A stretch of DNA of 17,256 bases. Origin: BRH-c25 sp964447145. Lineage in GTDB: Bacteria; Bacillota; Clostridia; Lutisporales; Lutisporaceae. Positions 6,709 through 14,077 of this stretch are shown here, in pieces. The notes below the pieces were generated by a model. The model searched no databases, was not told the DNA's origin, and was given only the letters and a program-made list of their open reading frames with translations. The stretch's first letter is position 1. Each line of letters opens with the position of its first letter. A program made the translations under genes and the position numbers. Location: NCBI GenBank assembly GCA_964447145.1, contig CAYURW010000057.1, positions 1-17,256 on the forward strand, in the 5' to 3' direction.

Positions 6709-7473
6709 GTGGTTCCAATAAATATTAGGGAAATTGACTACGATTTTTATAAAATGACAACCAAAGAAAGGCTTATATGCGTTTTTGCTGCGGCTGCTAT
6801 TATATTTGCAGCAGCCTATATTTTTTATAGAAGTATTCTTTTGTCCTTGCTTTTAACACCTTTTTCCATCCTCTACCCGAAATTCAGAACAAAAGGGATA
6901 ATTAAAAAAAGAAAGGCCGAGCTTAATTTGCAATTTAGGGAAGCCCTTTATTCTCTGGCCTCATCCTTGTCGGCGGGCAGGTCAATAGAGACCGCCTTTA
7001 GGGATGCCTATAAAGAGCTTTCAATACAATACCCCGGCAGCGACACATATATATTGGCCGAGCTTGAGCAAATAAATAAAAAAATAGAGATGAACGAGAC
7101 TATAGAAGAGGCTCTGACAGATTTTGCAGAAAGGTCCCATTTGGAGGACATCAAGAATTTTACGGATGTTTTTATAATATGTAAACGTACCGGGGGCAAT
7201 CTGATACAGGTTGTCAAGAATGCCTCAGAGATAATCAGTGAAAAAATCGATGTAAAACAGGAAATTGATGTGCTGCTGACGGAGAAAAGGCTGGAATATA
7301 AAGTCCTTAATCTTATGCCTCCCCTTATTATTCTGCTGCTTTCCGCCGGAGCCGAAGAATTCATGTCGCCGGTATTCTCTGAACCCCTTGGAAGGGCGGT
7401 AATGACTTTTTCACTATTGCTCTTTGTACTTGCATTTATTATATCAAAAAAACTTATGGATATTGAGGTATAG
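6709..7473 (+). CDS. tadB: Tad platform protein TadB-like
   Basis: This 254-residue membrane protein has a type II secretion F domain and forms, with TadC, the inner-membrane platform on which TadA acts. Two adjacent helices lie at about 21-56, the cytoplasmic F domain (about 70-190) carries LQFREALYSLASSLSAGRSIETAF and FIICKRTGGNLIQVV, and two more helices lie near 198-216 and 228-247. The start is GTG at 6709 after AAGGGGG; an ATG at 6704 overlaps the tadA stop but is in another frame. It is 3 bases from tadC. Confidence 0.88.
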   Translation: MVPINIREIDYDFYKMTTKERLICVFAAAAIIFAAAYIFYRSILLSLLLTPFSILYPKFRTKGIIKKRKAELNLQFREALYSLASSLSAGRSIETAFRDAYKELSIQYPGSDTYILAELEQINKKIEMNETIEEALTDFAERSHLEDIKNFTDVFIICKRTGGNLIQVVKNASEIISEKIDVKQEIDVLLTEKRLEYKVLNLMPPLIILLLSAGAEEFMSPVFSEPLGRAVMTFSLLLFVLAFIISKKLMDIEV

Positions 7474-7476
7474 TCA

Positions 7477-8340
7477 ATGATATTGATTTTTCCGGTTGAG
7501 ATTCTGGCTTTGGGATTATTGCATTTCTACACAAAAAACAAATATGCGGAATTTTGTAAGTCGGCCGGTAAGAGGGATCGACTGAATGCAATTATAATGC
7601 CCTCCGCTCTGTTTATAACAGATAAAATTATATCGGGCCGTTTCAGCGGGTATGAAAGGAAATTGGCAATAGAGCTGTCAGAGCTTTATGGGGTTAGAGA
7701 TGTTAAAGGCAGGCTCAGATTCTATATTGCAGAGAAGACAGTGAATATGATCGCTGTTGTTCTAGCGGTTACTTTATTGGGAACCCTGCCGGATAAGCTT
7801 GATATAGGTTATATGGTATTTGCTTTTACAACATTGATTATTGCTTTTTATGCCCCGGATAGAAAGCTTTGCGAAAGAATCAAAAGGAAGAACTTTTACA
7901 TACAATATGACTTTCCGGATTTCCTAAACAAACTTGTGCTTCTTATTAATGCGGGAATGACTGTGCCCAGGGCCTGGGAGAGAATTGTCGGAGACAGGGG
8001 AAATATGACTCCTCTTTATGAAGAACTTAATGTTACCTATCTTGAGATAAGGAACGGCAAGTCCGAAACGGCAGCTTACGAAGATTTTGCAAGACGGTGC
8101 AGAGTAAGAGAAATTACTAAGTTTGTTACATTGATCATTCAAAACCTCAGGAAGGGAAACGGAGAATTGGTCTCTTTACTGAAGCTCCAATCAAACGAAT
8201 GCTGGCAGCTCAGGAAGAATATGGCAAAAAGACTTGGAGAAGAAGCCTCGACCAAGCTGATACTCCCCCTTATGATAATGTTTGTAGGGATACTTGTTAT
8301 TGTTTTGCTTCCGGCTGTTATGCAGCTGAAGTATTTATAG
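7477..8340 (+). CDS. tadC: Tad platform protein TadC-like
   Basis: This 287-residue paralogue of TadB is the second platform subunit. A first helix lies at about 2-18, two helices near 88-125 and a C-terminal one at 262-282. The F domain (about 140-260) shows DFPDFLNKLVLLINAGMTVPRAWE, the LNVTYLEIRNGKS stretch and FVTLIIQNLRKGNGELVSLL, then GEEASTKLILPLMIMF, which is very characteristic of TadC. GAGGT precedes the ATG. Together with tadB it forms a near-overlapping pair. Confidence 0.9.
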   Translation: MILIFPVEILALGLLHFYTKNKYAEFCKSAGKRDRLNAIIMPSALFITDKIISGRFSGYERKLAIELSELYGVRDVKGRLRFYIAEKTVNMIAVVLAVTLLGTLPDKLDIGYMVFAFTTLIIAFYAPDRKLCERIKRKNFYIQYDFPDFLNKLVLLINAGMTVPRAWERIVGDRGNMTPLYEELNVTYLEIRNGKSETAAYEDFARRCRVREITKFVTLIIQNLRKGNGELVSLLKLQSNECWQLRKNMAKRLGEEASTKLILPLMIMFVGILVIVLLPAVMQLKYL

Positions 8341-8396
8341 AATGTGGCAAAGGCCGCTGAACAATAATACATATTAATTATTTGGAGGGTTGGGAA

Positions 8397-8600
8397 ATGC
8401 TTAAGACAATTAAAGGACTGATAACGGAAGAGGATGGAATAAGTACGGTGGAAATCGTGGTGATCATTGCAATACTTATAGGCATAGCACTCCTTTTCAG
8501 AAAATCGATCACTGCCTATGTGACAAAGGTCATCAGCAATTTTATCGATACTGCGCCAAATGTTGAGGCTATAGAAAATGCAGCACCCACACCAAAATAG
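8397..8600 (+). CDS. flp: Flp-type major pilin precursor
   Basis: A 67-residue Flp1-like prepilin, the likely main pilus subunit. A 14-residue basic/acidic leader ends in Gly14, followed by ISTVE so that Glu19 is at position +5 of the mature protein, and then a hydrophobic helix (VEIVVIIAILIGIALLF). The tail is short and ends PTPK. An in-frame TTG at 8382 overlaps the GGAGGG site (8384-8389); the ATG at 8397 is 7 bases after it and is the start I accept. It lies between tadC and the first tadE-like gene. Maturation would need a prepilin peptidase, and the one in this operon is frameshifted. Confidence 0.9.
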   Translation: MLKTIKGLITEEDGISTVEIVVIIAILIGIALLFRKSITAYVTKVISNFIDTAPNVEAIENAAPTPK

Positions 8601-8630
8601 CCGTAGAAAACCCTATGGAGGTGGTGATTC

Positions 8631-9335
8631 TTGGGGGAACTAAGAAATGAAAAGGGAAGCTATACAATAGAGGCCTCTCTGGTGTTTGTGACAATTATGC
8701 TATCAATAGCTGCATCAATGTTTATGTTTATGTACATGCAGCAAAAGGCATGCCTTATAAACGCAGTCTCCTTCGCTGCCCAGCAGGGGGCGGAGTTTTG
8801 GCCGGACGGAAGAAAGAGAATGGAAGACGGGAGAGTAAATGCAAAAATGGCTAAAGCTCCCTTAGGTTATAGAGTTTTTAACAATCTGCTCCTCTCAGAC
8901 AAGACATATGAGGGATACCTTGAAAGAGTTGACGGTATTGACGGGAAGCCGGGGCTGATATGCAGAATAGATGCCGGGAACGATTTGCCCGGACAGAAGG
9001 TTAAGAAAATAGGAGAGGCATTAGGAAAAAAAATCGACAGCTTTATGATCAAACCTGATAAAACAAAGGTAAAAATTATATTCACAAATAATGCCCTGAG
9101 AGGAAGGCTTACCGTCGAAGTCATACAGGAGATAAAAGTTCCCTTTGGCGGCCTGAAACAATTTTTTGACGGAAAGAATACCCTGGTTCTGAGTGCTGCG
9201 TCAACAGCGGAGGTGGTGGAACCCGATGAGTTTATAAGAAATGTCGACCTGGTCTTTGAACTGTCTAAACGGTTAGGAGAAGAGGTCAATCTGAGGGGGA
9301 TATTTGACAAGGTAAAGTCAGAAGTCAAAAATTAA
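8631..9335 (+). CDS. tadE: TadE-like pseudopilin
   Basis: This 234-residue protein has a TadE-like N-terminus: a short leader ending in Gly9, then SYTIE with Glu14 at +5 and a hydrophobic helix to about residue 35, followed by a soluble domain. TadE proteins are minor pseudopilins processed by the prepilin peptidase and needed for pilus formation. The start is TTG at 8631, 9 bases after GGAGG; the nearby GTG and ATG codons are in other frames. The C-terminal half includes VPFGGLKQFFDGKNTL and VVEPDEFIRNVDLV. Confidence 0.85.
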   Translation: MGELRNEKGSYTIEASLVFVTIMLSIAASMFMFMYMQQKACLINAVSFAAQQGAEFWPDGRKRMEDGRVNAKMAKAPLGYRVFNNLLLSDKTYEGYLERVDGIDGKPGLICRIDAGNDLPGQKVKKIGEALGKKIDSFMIKPDKTKVKIIFTNNALRGRLTVEVIQEIKVPFGGLKQFFDGKNTLVLSAASTAEVVEPDEFIRNVDLVFELSKRLGEEVNLRGIFDKVKSEVKN

Positions 9336-9361
9336 ATCTATTAAGATAAGGGGGCCGGCGG

Positions 9362-11437
9362 ATGAATTTGTGTGGAGGTTGCAGAAAGAAACAAAAAGGT
9401 GCTATTACAGTTTTCCTTGCGATAATATTTATGTCTCTGATAGTTTTTGCAGGAGTAATGATAGATATTGCCAGGATTGCAGCCGCAGAACGCAGAGTGC
9501 AGGGTGCGCTTAATTCCTCTGCCAGATCTGTGTTAGCGGGCTATGACGGCGAGCTTACGGGAGGCTATGGAATATATGGAGTAAATGTTACCGCGGATAA
9601 TGTAAAGGACAACCTTTACCGGTATTTAAGCATAAACTTGAAGGAGCGGCACAGGGGAATCAATTTTATAAATATAATGGTTTATCGAGAGGACATAGGG
9701 GTTCAGGGTTTTGAAAGCCTGCTTGAAGGCGAGGCCTTCAAAAAGCAGATTCAGGAATATATGAAGTACAGAACACCTATTAATGTTATGGAAAATTTAA
9801 TAGAACAACTGAAAAACATAAAACTGGATAAAAAGGTTAGCTTTGCAGAGGGGGAGAAAACAACCAGAGGTAAGGCAAAAGAGCTTAGGGCAAAAGCAAA
9901 TAGTGTAAATGCAAAGCTTGGAGGGATTAAGAATAAAATCGTCAACTTAAGTGCAGAAAAGTTGGAAGAAGTGAAGAATGATCTCTCAGAGGCTTTGACA
10001 ATCAGCAATTCAATATCCGACGTGAATGGTGAGGGCCTTCTGGAGCAATACAATCGAAGCAGGGAGGAGACCAACAACAAGGCAAAGGAAGCCCAATGCA
10101 TTGAAAACCAATCACAAGAATTTGTAAATATAAAGGATAACTGCCGGACCCTTGCTCCTGAACTCAAAAAATGCCTGGAGGAGACAAACAATACCCTCCT
10201 TATTATTAAACCTATGAAGTATGAATTGAAAGCTTTAAACAAGGAACTGAGCGAATTGAAGGATCGTTTAAGAAGACTGGAAAAGAAGCTGTCAAAAATA
10301 GAAGAGGGAGATGATTCTTCCTGTGATGAAGGGGATGGTATAAGGGAGGAAATTGACGAAATAGAGTGTGAGATAGATGAAGTTGAAGAAGAGATTGGAC
10401 AGTTGGAAAATAGAATAGAAAGCGAAATATCTAAACTGAAAATGAAATATGAAACATTTTGCCTTGATGGGTATAGCCTGAAAGGAGAAGCAGAACCCCA
10501 GAAAGAGAAAAGAATGGAAGAGCTAAAGGAAAAAATAAGTCAAATAAAGGGGGATATTTCAAAATCGCTACTAAGGAGAATAGAGAAAGAGTGGCTTATT
10601 ACAGAAGAAGAGTTTGACGGTGGAAATGCAATTATCGTGGAGAACATAGGGGTTATGGACGAGGAAGCACCGTACAATTCATCAATGAAGGAAGAGGATG
10701 CAGAGAAAAGCAATGACATTGTGCTCAAAAACATAAAAAAGCTTGTGGAGATCATTGAAGATGCAGGGACGGGTGCTGCAGAAAAAATAAACACAATTGA
10801 ATATGTAATGGATAAATTCACTTTTTTGACTTCTAAAACAGAGCGGGGACATTTTTTTAAGAAAGGTGAAGTAGAGTATATTATAAGCGGGTCAGACACG
10901 GCAGGAACATACACAAAGCTCAACAATACGGAATACTACGTTGTCACTAATGTGCTCCTGCAGGTATGGGCCCTTAGATTTGCCATCGACACCATTGACA
11001 GCTTCATACACAGCATTATAGTATTTCCGCCTCAGAGACTAGCTTTTGCCTTAATTGAAGGAGCCCTGGATTCATGCCTGGATATGATCAATATGCTTAG
11101 CGGACAGGGTGTCTCTATTTGCCCTAAAAGCCTTGCAGCAATTAAACTAAAGTATTCAGATCACCTGAAGATTCTGCTTATGATGAAGCCCGAGGAAGAA
11201 ATACTAAGAAAAGCAAGACAGCTTATGCAGGTAAATATAAAGCAGGCTATAGATGCGGATACGGGACTTGCAAGATCTGATTTCAGGCTTAGTGATTACA
11301 GCACCGTAGCATTGGTCACTTTGAAGGCCAGGGTAAATCTATTCTTTCTTCCGCTGCTCAAAATCGATAGGTTGATGCCCGGCGACTTTGAAATGGGAAG
11401 ATACATTATACAGAAACAAATATATGTGGGTTATTAG
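9362..11437 (+). CDS. large TadG/DUF5702-like membrane protein with coiled coil
   Basis: This 691-residue protein starts with a TadG-like segment: KKQKGAITVFLAIIFMSLIVFAG-type helix at 14-33 and the following DIARIAAAERRVQGALNSSARSVLAGYD. It resembles the DUF5702 proteins of clostridial Tad clusters. Unlike its neighbours it has Phe, not Glu, at +5 after Gly13, so it is probably not a peptidase substrate. The middle is long and highly charged. Heptad-like segments at about 288-314 and 326-360 are separated by an acidic turn with Cys321, suggesting an antiparallel coiled-coil hairpin. The C-terminal 130 residues look globular and end IIQKQIYVGY. ATG 9362 follows GGGGG. Its exact role is unknown; a minor or envelope-spanning pilus component is likely. 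Confidence 0.78.
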   Translation: MNLCGGCRKKQKGAITVFLAIIFMSLIVFAGVMIDIARIAAAERRVQGALNSSARSVLAGYDGELTGGYGIYGVNVTADNVKDNLYRYLSINLKERHRGINFINIMVYREDIGVQGFESLLEGEAFKKQIQEYMKYRTPINVMENLIEQLKNIKLDKKVSFAEGEKTTRGKAKELRAKANSVNAKLGGIKNKIVNLSAEKLEEVKNDLSEALTISNSISDVNGEGLLEQYNRSREETNNKAKEAQCIENQSQEFVNIKDNCRTLAPELKKCLEETNNTLLIIKPMKYELKALNKELSELKDRLRRLEKKLSKIEEGDDSSCDEGDGIREEIDEIECEIDEVEEEIGQLENRIESEISKLKMKYETFCLDGYSLKGEAEPQKEKRMEELKEKISQIKGDISKSLLRRIEKEWLITEEEFDGGNAIIVENIGVMDEEAPYNSSMKEEDAEKSNDIVLKNIKKLVEIIEDAGTGAAEKINTIEYVMDKFTFLTSKTERGHFFKKGEVEYIISGSDTAGTYTKLNNTEYYVVTNVLLQVWALRFAIDTIDSFIHSIIVFPPQRLAFALIEGALDSCLDMINMLSGQGVSICPKSLAAIKLKYSDHLKILLMMKPEEEILRKARQLMQVNIKQAIDADTGLARSDFRLSDYSTVALVTLKARVNLFFLPLLKIDRLMPGDFEMGRYIIQKQIYVGY

Positions 11438-11448
11438 GGTGAGTACAA

Positions 11449-12399
11449 TTGTGGAAATATAATCGTTATTTGCAGTCAAAGGGTTCAATTACGGTAGAGT
11501 CTTGCGTAATACTTCCGGTTTTTCTTAGCTTATTTTTTCTTCTCCTTGCATTCATAAAATTTACTTGTACGGGAATGCTGCTTGATTATGCAGTGAACGA
11601 GTCTGCAAAAGAAATTGCTGCAGCGGCATATCCTATTTCATTTATCAATGAAATGGAAGATGAAAAAATACAAGAGTTCGGAAAGGCAAAAATACCGACT
11701 ATTGAGGAAGAACTTGAGAAATTGGAGAAAAAGCTGACCGGGGGCAATTCTGGAAGTCTTTTGAATCTCATTGTAGCGGATGGCCCAAAAGGGACGGATG
11801 TTGCTTCTACTCTTGAAGACATAATAAAGGATTACAGAAAAGGAATTATAGGGAGCGCAATTGACGTAATAAAACCATCATATTGGAATATTAAGTCTGC
11901 TGCTAGATATGCAATTGCCGGGGCTCTCATTAAAGGGAACCTGCAAAGTCCTATGATAGATCCTGAAAATATAAGGCTGCGGATTGCAGAATTCCCTCAG
12001 GGCAAGGAAGAATACAATACAAGGTCAGACAGTATAGTGTATGAAAGTCTTGGGCTTACACCCGGAAAAGACTTTTGCAATGACGATGTTGTGCTGCAGC
12101 TGGAGTATGATTATAGTATCAAACTCCCTTTTTTCAGGTCTATTGATATAAAAATGGTACATACGGCCGTAGAGAGGGGATGGATCAAGGGCAGCTCCGG
12201 AGTACTGACAGAAAAGGACGAAGGCCTTGATCTCGGGACGGAAGCTGAAATAGTGTATATTACCAGGACAGGCATCCGTTATCACAGGGGGGATTGCAGG
12301 TACCTCCGAAAAAGCAGAATACCCGTAGAAATCGGGGAGGCCACAGGTAGAGGCTATACCCCATGCAAAATATGCAGGCCTCTCAATTTAAGCTTTTAG
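11449..12399 (+). CDS. second TadE-like pseudopilin with Cys/His C-terminal motif
   Basis: This 316-residue protein begins with a TadE-type signal (Gly12 then SITVE, Glu17 at +5) and a helix to about 38, followed by an extracytoplasmic domain. Residues 269-312 form a separate motif: YITRTGIRYH, Cys283, and GYTPCKICRP with Cys306 and Cys309, plus His279. The same H-x3-C ... C-x2-C layout occurs as a small tail module on many Gram-positive extracellular proteins and may bind zinc. The start is TTG at 11449 after AGGGTGAG; a GTG at 11451 is out of frame. It lies 11 bases after the large TadG-like gene. Confidence 0.82.
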   Translation: MWKYNRYLQSKGSITVESCVILPVFLSLFFLLLAFIKFTCTGMLLDYAVNESAKEIAAAAYPISFINEMEDEKIQEFGKAKIPTIEEELEKLEKKLTGGNSGSLLNLIVADGPKGTDVASTLEDIIKDYRKGIIGSAIDVIKPSYWNIKSAARYAIAGALIKGNLQSPMIDPENIRLRIAEFPQGKEEYNTRSDSIVYESLGLTPGKDFCNDDVVLQLEYDYSIKLPFFRSIDIKMVHTAVERGWIKGSSGVLTEKDEGLDLGTEAEIVYITRTGIRYHRGDCRYLRKSRIPVEIGEATGRGYTPCKICRPLNLSF

Positions 12400-12426
12400 C
12401 ATTAAACCGATGCTGATTTTCATAAT

Positions 12427-12441
12427 GCGGACAGAATCCGC
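12427..12441 (+). other. small hairpin before the FHA gene
   Basis: GCGGA (12427-12431) and TCCGC (12437-12441) form a 5-bp GC-rich stem five bases before the AGGAGG site of the next gene. There is no T run, so it is not a terminator. It may protect mRNA or tune translation. Confidence 0.35.
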
Positions 12442-12459
12442 TTGCCAGGAGGTAAATTA

Positions 12460-13842
12460 ATGGACAAGGATTTCGGTTTGACCTTTGAATATGGTTTTGA
12501 AAATGATTCCAGCCACAGCTATCTGGTATTGAAGTTAAATAATGATATCAAGCTGTTTAATCATCAGACAGAAATAATATGTCAGAATCCCAATTCTGCA
12601 TTTTTACCCTTTCATATTCGACGTGAAAACGATAATGTCAGTATATATTATGATATTACGTCCAAGATATCTCTGTTACAGTATTTAGAAAGAAAAGCCC
12701 TTAACAAAAAAGAATTGCTGGATTTGCTAAAAAGCATTGTTAAGGGCCTTATCATGCATTCGAATTATTTACTGGACCTTTCGAGCTATGTAATTGATCC
12801 GAACCTCATCTATGTTAATCCTGCATCGGCAGAAATCTCATTTGTATATATTCCAACACCCGGGCACAGGGATACAATGAAGGTCTTGGGTACTTTTATT
12901 AAAGATATTGTAGTTAATGCCGCCAATATTGACTACAGTGAAAACGATAACTATATACAGAGGCTATTAAATTGTCTAAAAACAGGCTTGTCCAGCTTGG
13001 CCGATTTTAACAGGCTGCTCACTGATTTGAAGGATAATAGCGGATTATACAGCTTCAAGGAGACGGTGGAAAATGAAGAGCCGCAGATCAATAGAGAACA
13101 GACTGTAAGTATTAGCACCCCTGTTAGTGACGGCTCAGCAGATAAAAGAATAGGGAAATCAGTCAAAAAAATAAAAATGCAAGGGCTGGTGATTTTTCAA
13201 ATATTTGTAGTTATAACAGTAGTTTCTGCATGCCTGTTTATGGCATCAAAGAAGATAGGAGATAGGATGTCCATTGCGGGTGTGCTTATTATAGCTGCGG
13301 CGGCAGATGTTCTAATAACCAAAAGGATGCTGCCAAAAGCAGGAGTTAGGGATGAAAGGTGCAGTGAACAACAAAGAAACACATTTATGAGGCGAGGCGT
13401 ATCTCCAGAGCAAGGCGCACCTTTAGGGGAAGGCGCATCTTCAGGGAAAGGCATACCTTCGGGAGGATTCCAAACCCCAGACATTCTAAGGGCCTCCGAT
13501 ACTGTAATAGTGCCCGATAACCCTTCTGACAATTATCCATATCTAGAGGGTATAGGAGATAATAGGGCAGAAAAAATAATAATCAGTAAAAACAAATTCA
13601 TAATAGGGAGGCTTGACAGCATGGCAGACTATGTTATGAAAGGCAACACCATAGGAAAGCTCCATGCAGAGATATTCTTAGCCGAGGGAAGTTATCACAT
13701 TAGAGACCTAAATTCCAAAAACGGAACTTATATTAACGGTGTAAGGATCCCAAGCAATAAGGAATGGGCAATAAAAAGCAACGATAGAATAAAGTTTTCC
13801 GACCTTGAATATATTTTCCGGCAGCGGGGGGTGCTGTATTGA
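12460..13842 (+). CDS. DUF6382-like/FHA-domain membrane protein
   Basis: This 460-residue protein has an N-terminal domain (about 1-200) like DUF6382 proteins, two predicted helices (about 243-262 and 271-287), a Pro/Gly linker with a four-fold hexapeptide repeat, and a C-terminal FHA domain (about 373-454). FHA domains bind phosphothreonine peptides. Visible features are IIGR (G383, R384), LHAEI (H402) and NSKNGTYINGVRI (N421). The Ser usually found three residues before the His appears as Gly399 (IGKLHAEI), which may weaken phosphate contact. The ATG at 12460 lies 7 bases after AGGAGG; an in-frame TTG at 12442 lies before that site and is rejected. A kinase gene follows two genes later, so a signalling role is inferred. 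Confidence 0.85.
   Translation: MDKDFGLTFEYGFENDSSHSYLVLKLNNDIKLFNHQTEIICQNPNSAFLPFHIRRENDNVSIYYDITSKISLLQYLERKALNKKELLDLLKSIVKGLIMHSNYLLDLSSYVIDPNLIYVNPASAEISFVYIPTPGHRDTMKVLGTFIKDIVVNAANIDYSENDNYIQRLLNCLKTGLSSLADFNRLLTDLKDNSGLYSFKETVENEEPQINREQTVSISTPVSDGSADKRIGKSVKKIKMQGLVIFQIFVVITVVSACLFMASKKIGDRMSIAGVLIIAAAADVLITKRMLPKAGVRDERCSEQQRNTFMRRGVSPEQGAPLGEGASSGKGIPSGGFQTPDILRASDTVIVPDNPSDNYPYLEGIGDNRAEKIIISKNKFIIGRLDSMADYVMKGNTIGKLHAEIFLAEGSYHIRDLNSKNGTYINGVRIPSNKEWAIKSNDRIKFSDLEYIFRQRGVLY
13396..13467 (+). repeat. four 18-bp tandem repeats inside the FHA gene linker
   Basis: Four consecutive 18-base units, each starting GGC, encode GVSPEQ, GAPLGE, GASSGK and GIPSGG. Units are diverged but clearly related (for instance GGCGCACCTTTAGGGGAA and GGCGCATCTTCAGGGAAA). 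They keep the frame and lengthen the flexible linker between membrane helices and FHA domain. Confidence 0.8.
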
Positions 13843-14063
13843 GACTCCATTGCATATATCTTTCTATTGGACTTTTAACCCTGGGTCTGAATATTCTTCT
13901 AACCCTCCATATAGTCAGAAAATATAGGAAAAAAGCAAACAAGAGGGGCCAGGGCCCCAATGAAATAATAACATTCAAATTGACAGGGGGCTGTGAGGCA
14001 TTTGGCATTGCTGACCAGGGGATTCCCTGTGATGATACCATCCCCCTCGCCCATGAGAAATAA
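13839..14063 (+). CDS. small one-helix membrane protein, unknown function
   Basis: A 74-residue protein whose TTG start overlaps the TGA of the FHA gene (TTGA), 6 bases or so after a G-rich GGGGGGTG; this is a typical coupled arrangement. It has one hydrophobic helix (about 5-25), a basic stretch HIVRKYRKKANKR that would stay inside the cell, and a short tail ending DDTIPLAHEK. I do not recognise the family. The tail Thr67 in an acidic context followed by IPL resembles FHA-ligand and kinase-target sites, but this is inference. The gene fits exactly between FHA and kinase genes with few spare bases, which supports it being real. Confidence 0.6.
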   Translation: MRLHCIYLSIGLLTLGLNILLTLHIVRKYRKKANKRGQGPNEIITFKLTGGCEAFGIADQGIPCDDTIPLAHEK

Positions 14064-14077
14064 GAGAGATATATAAT

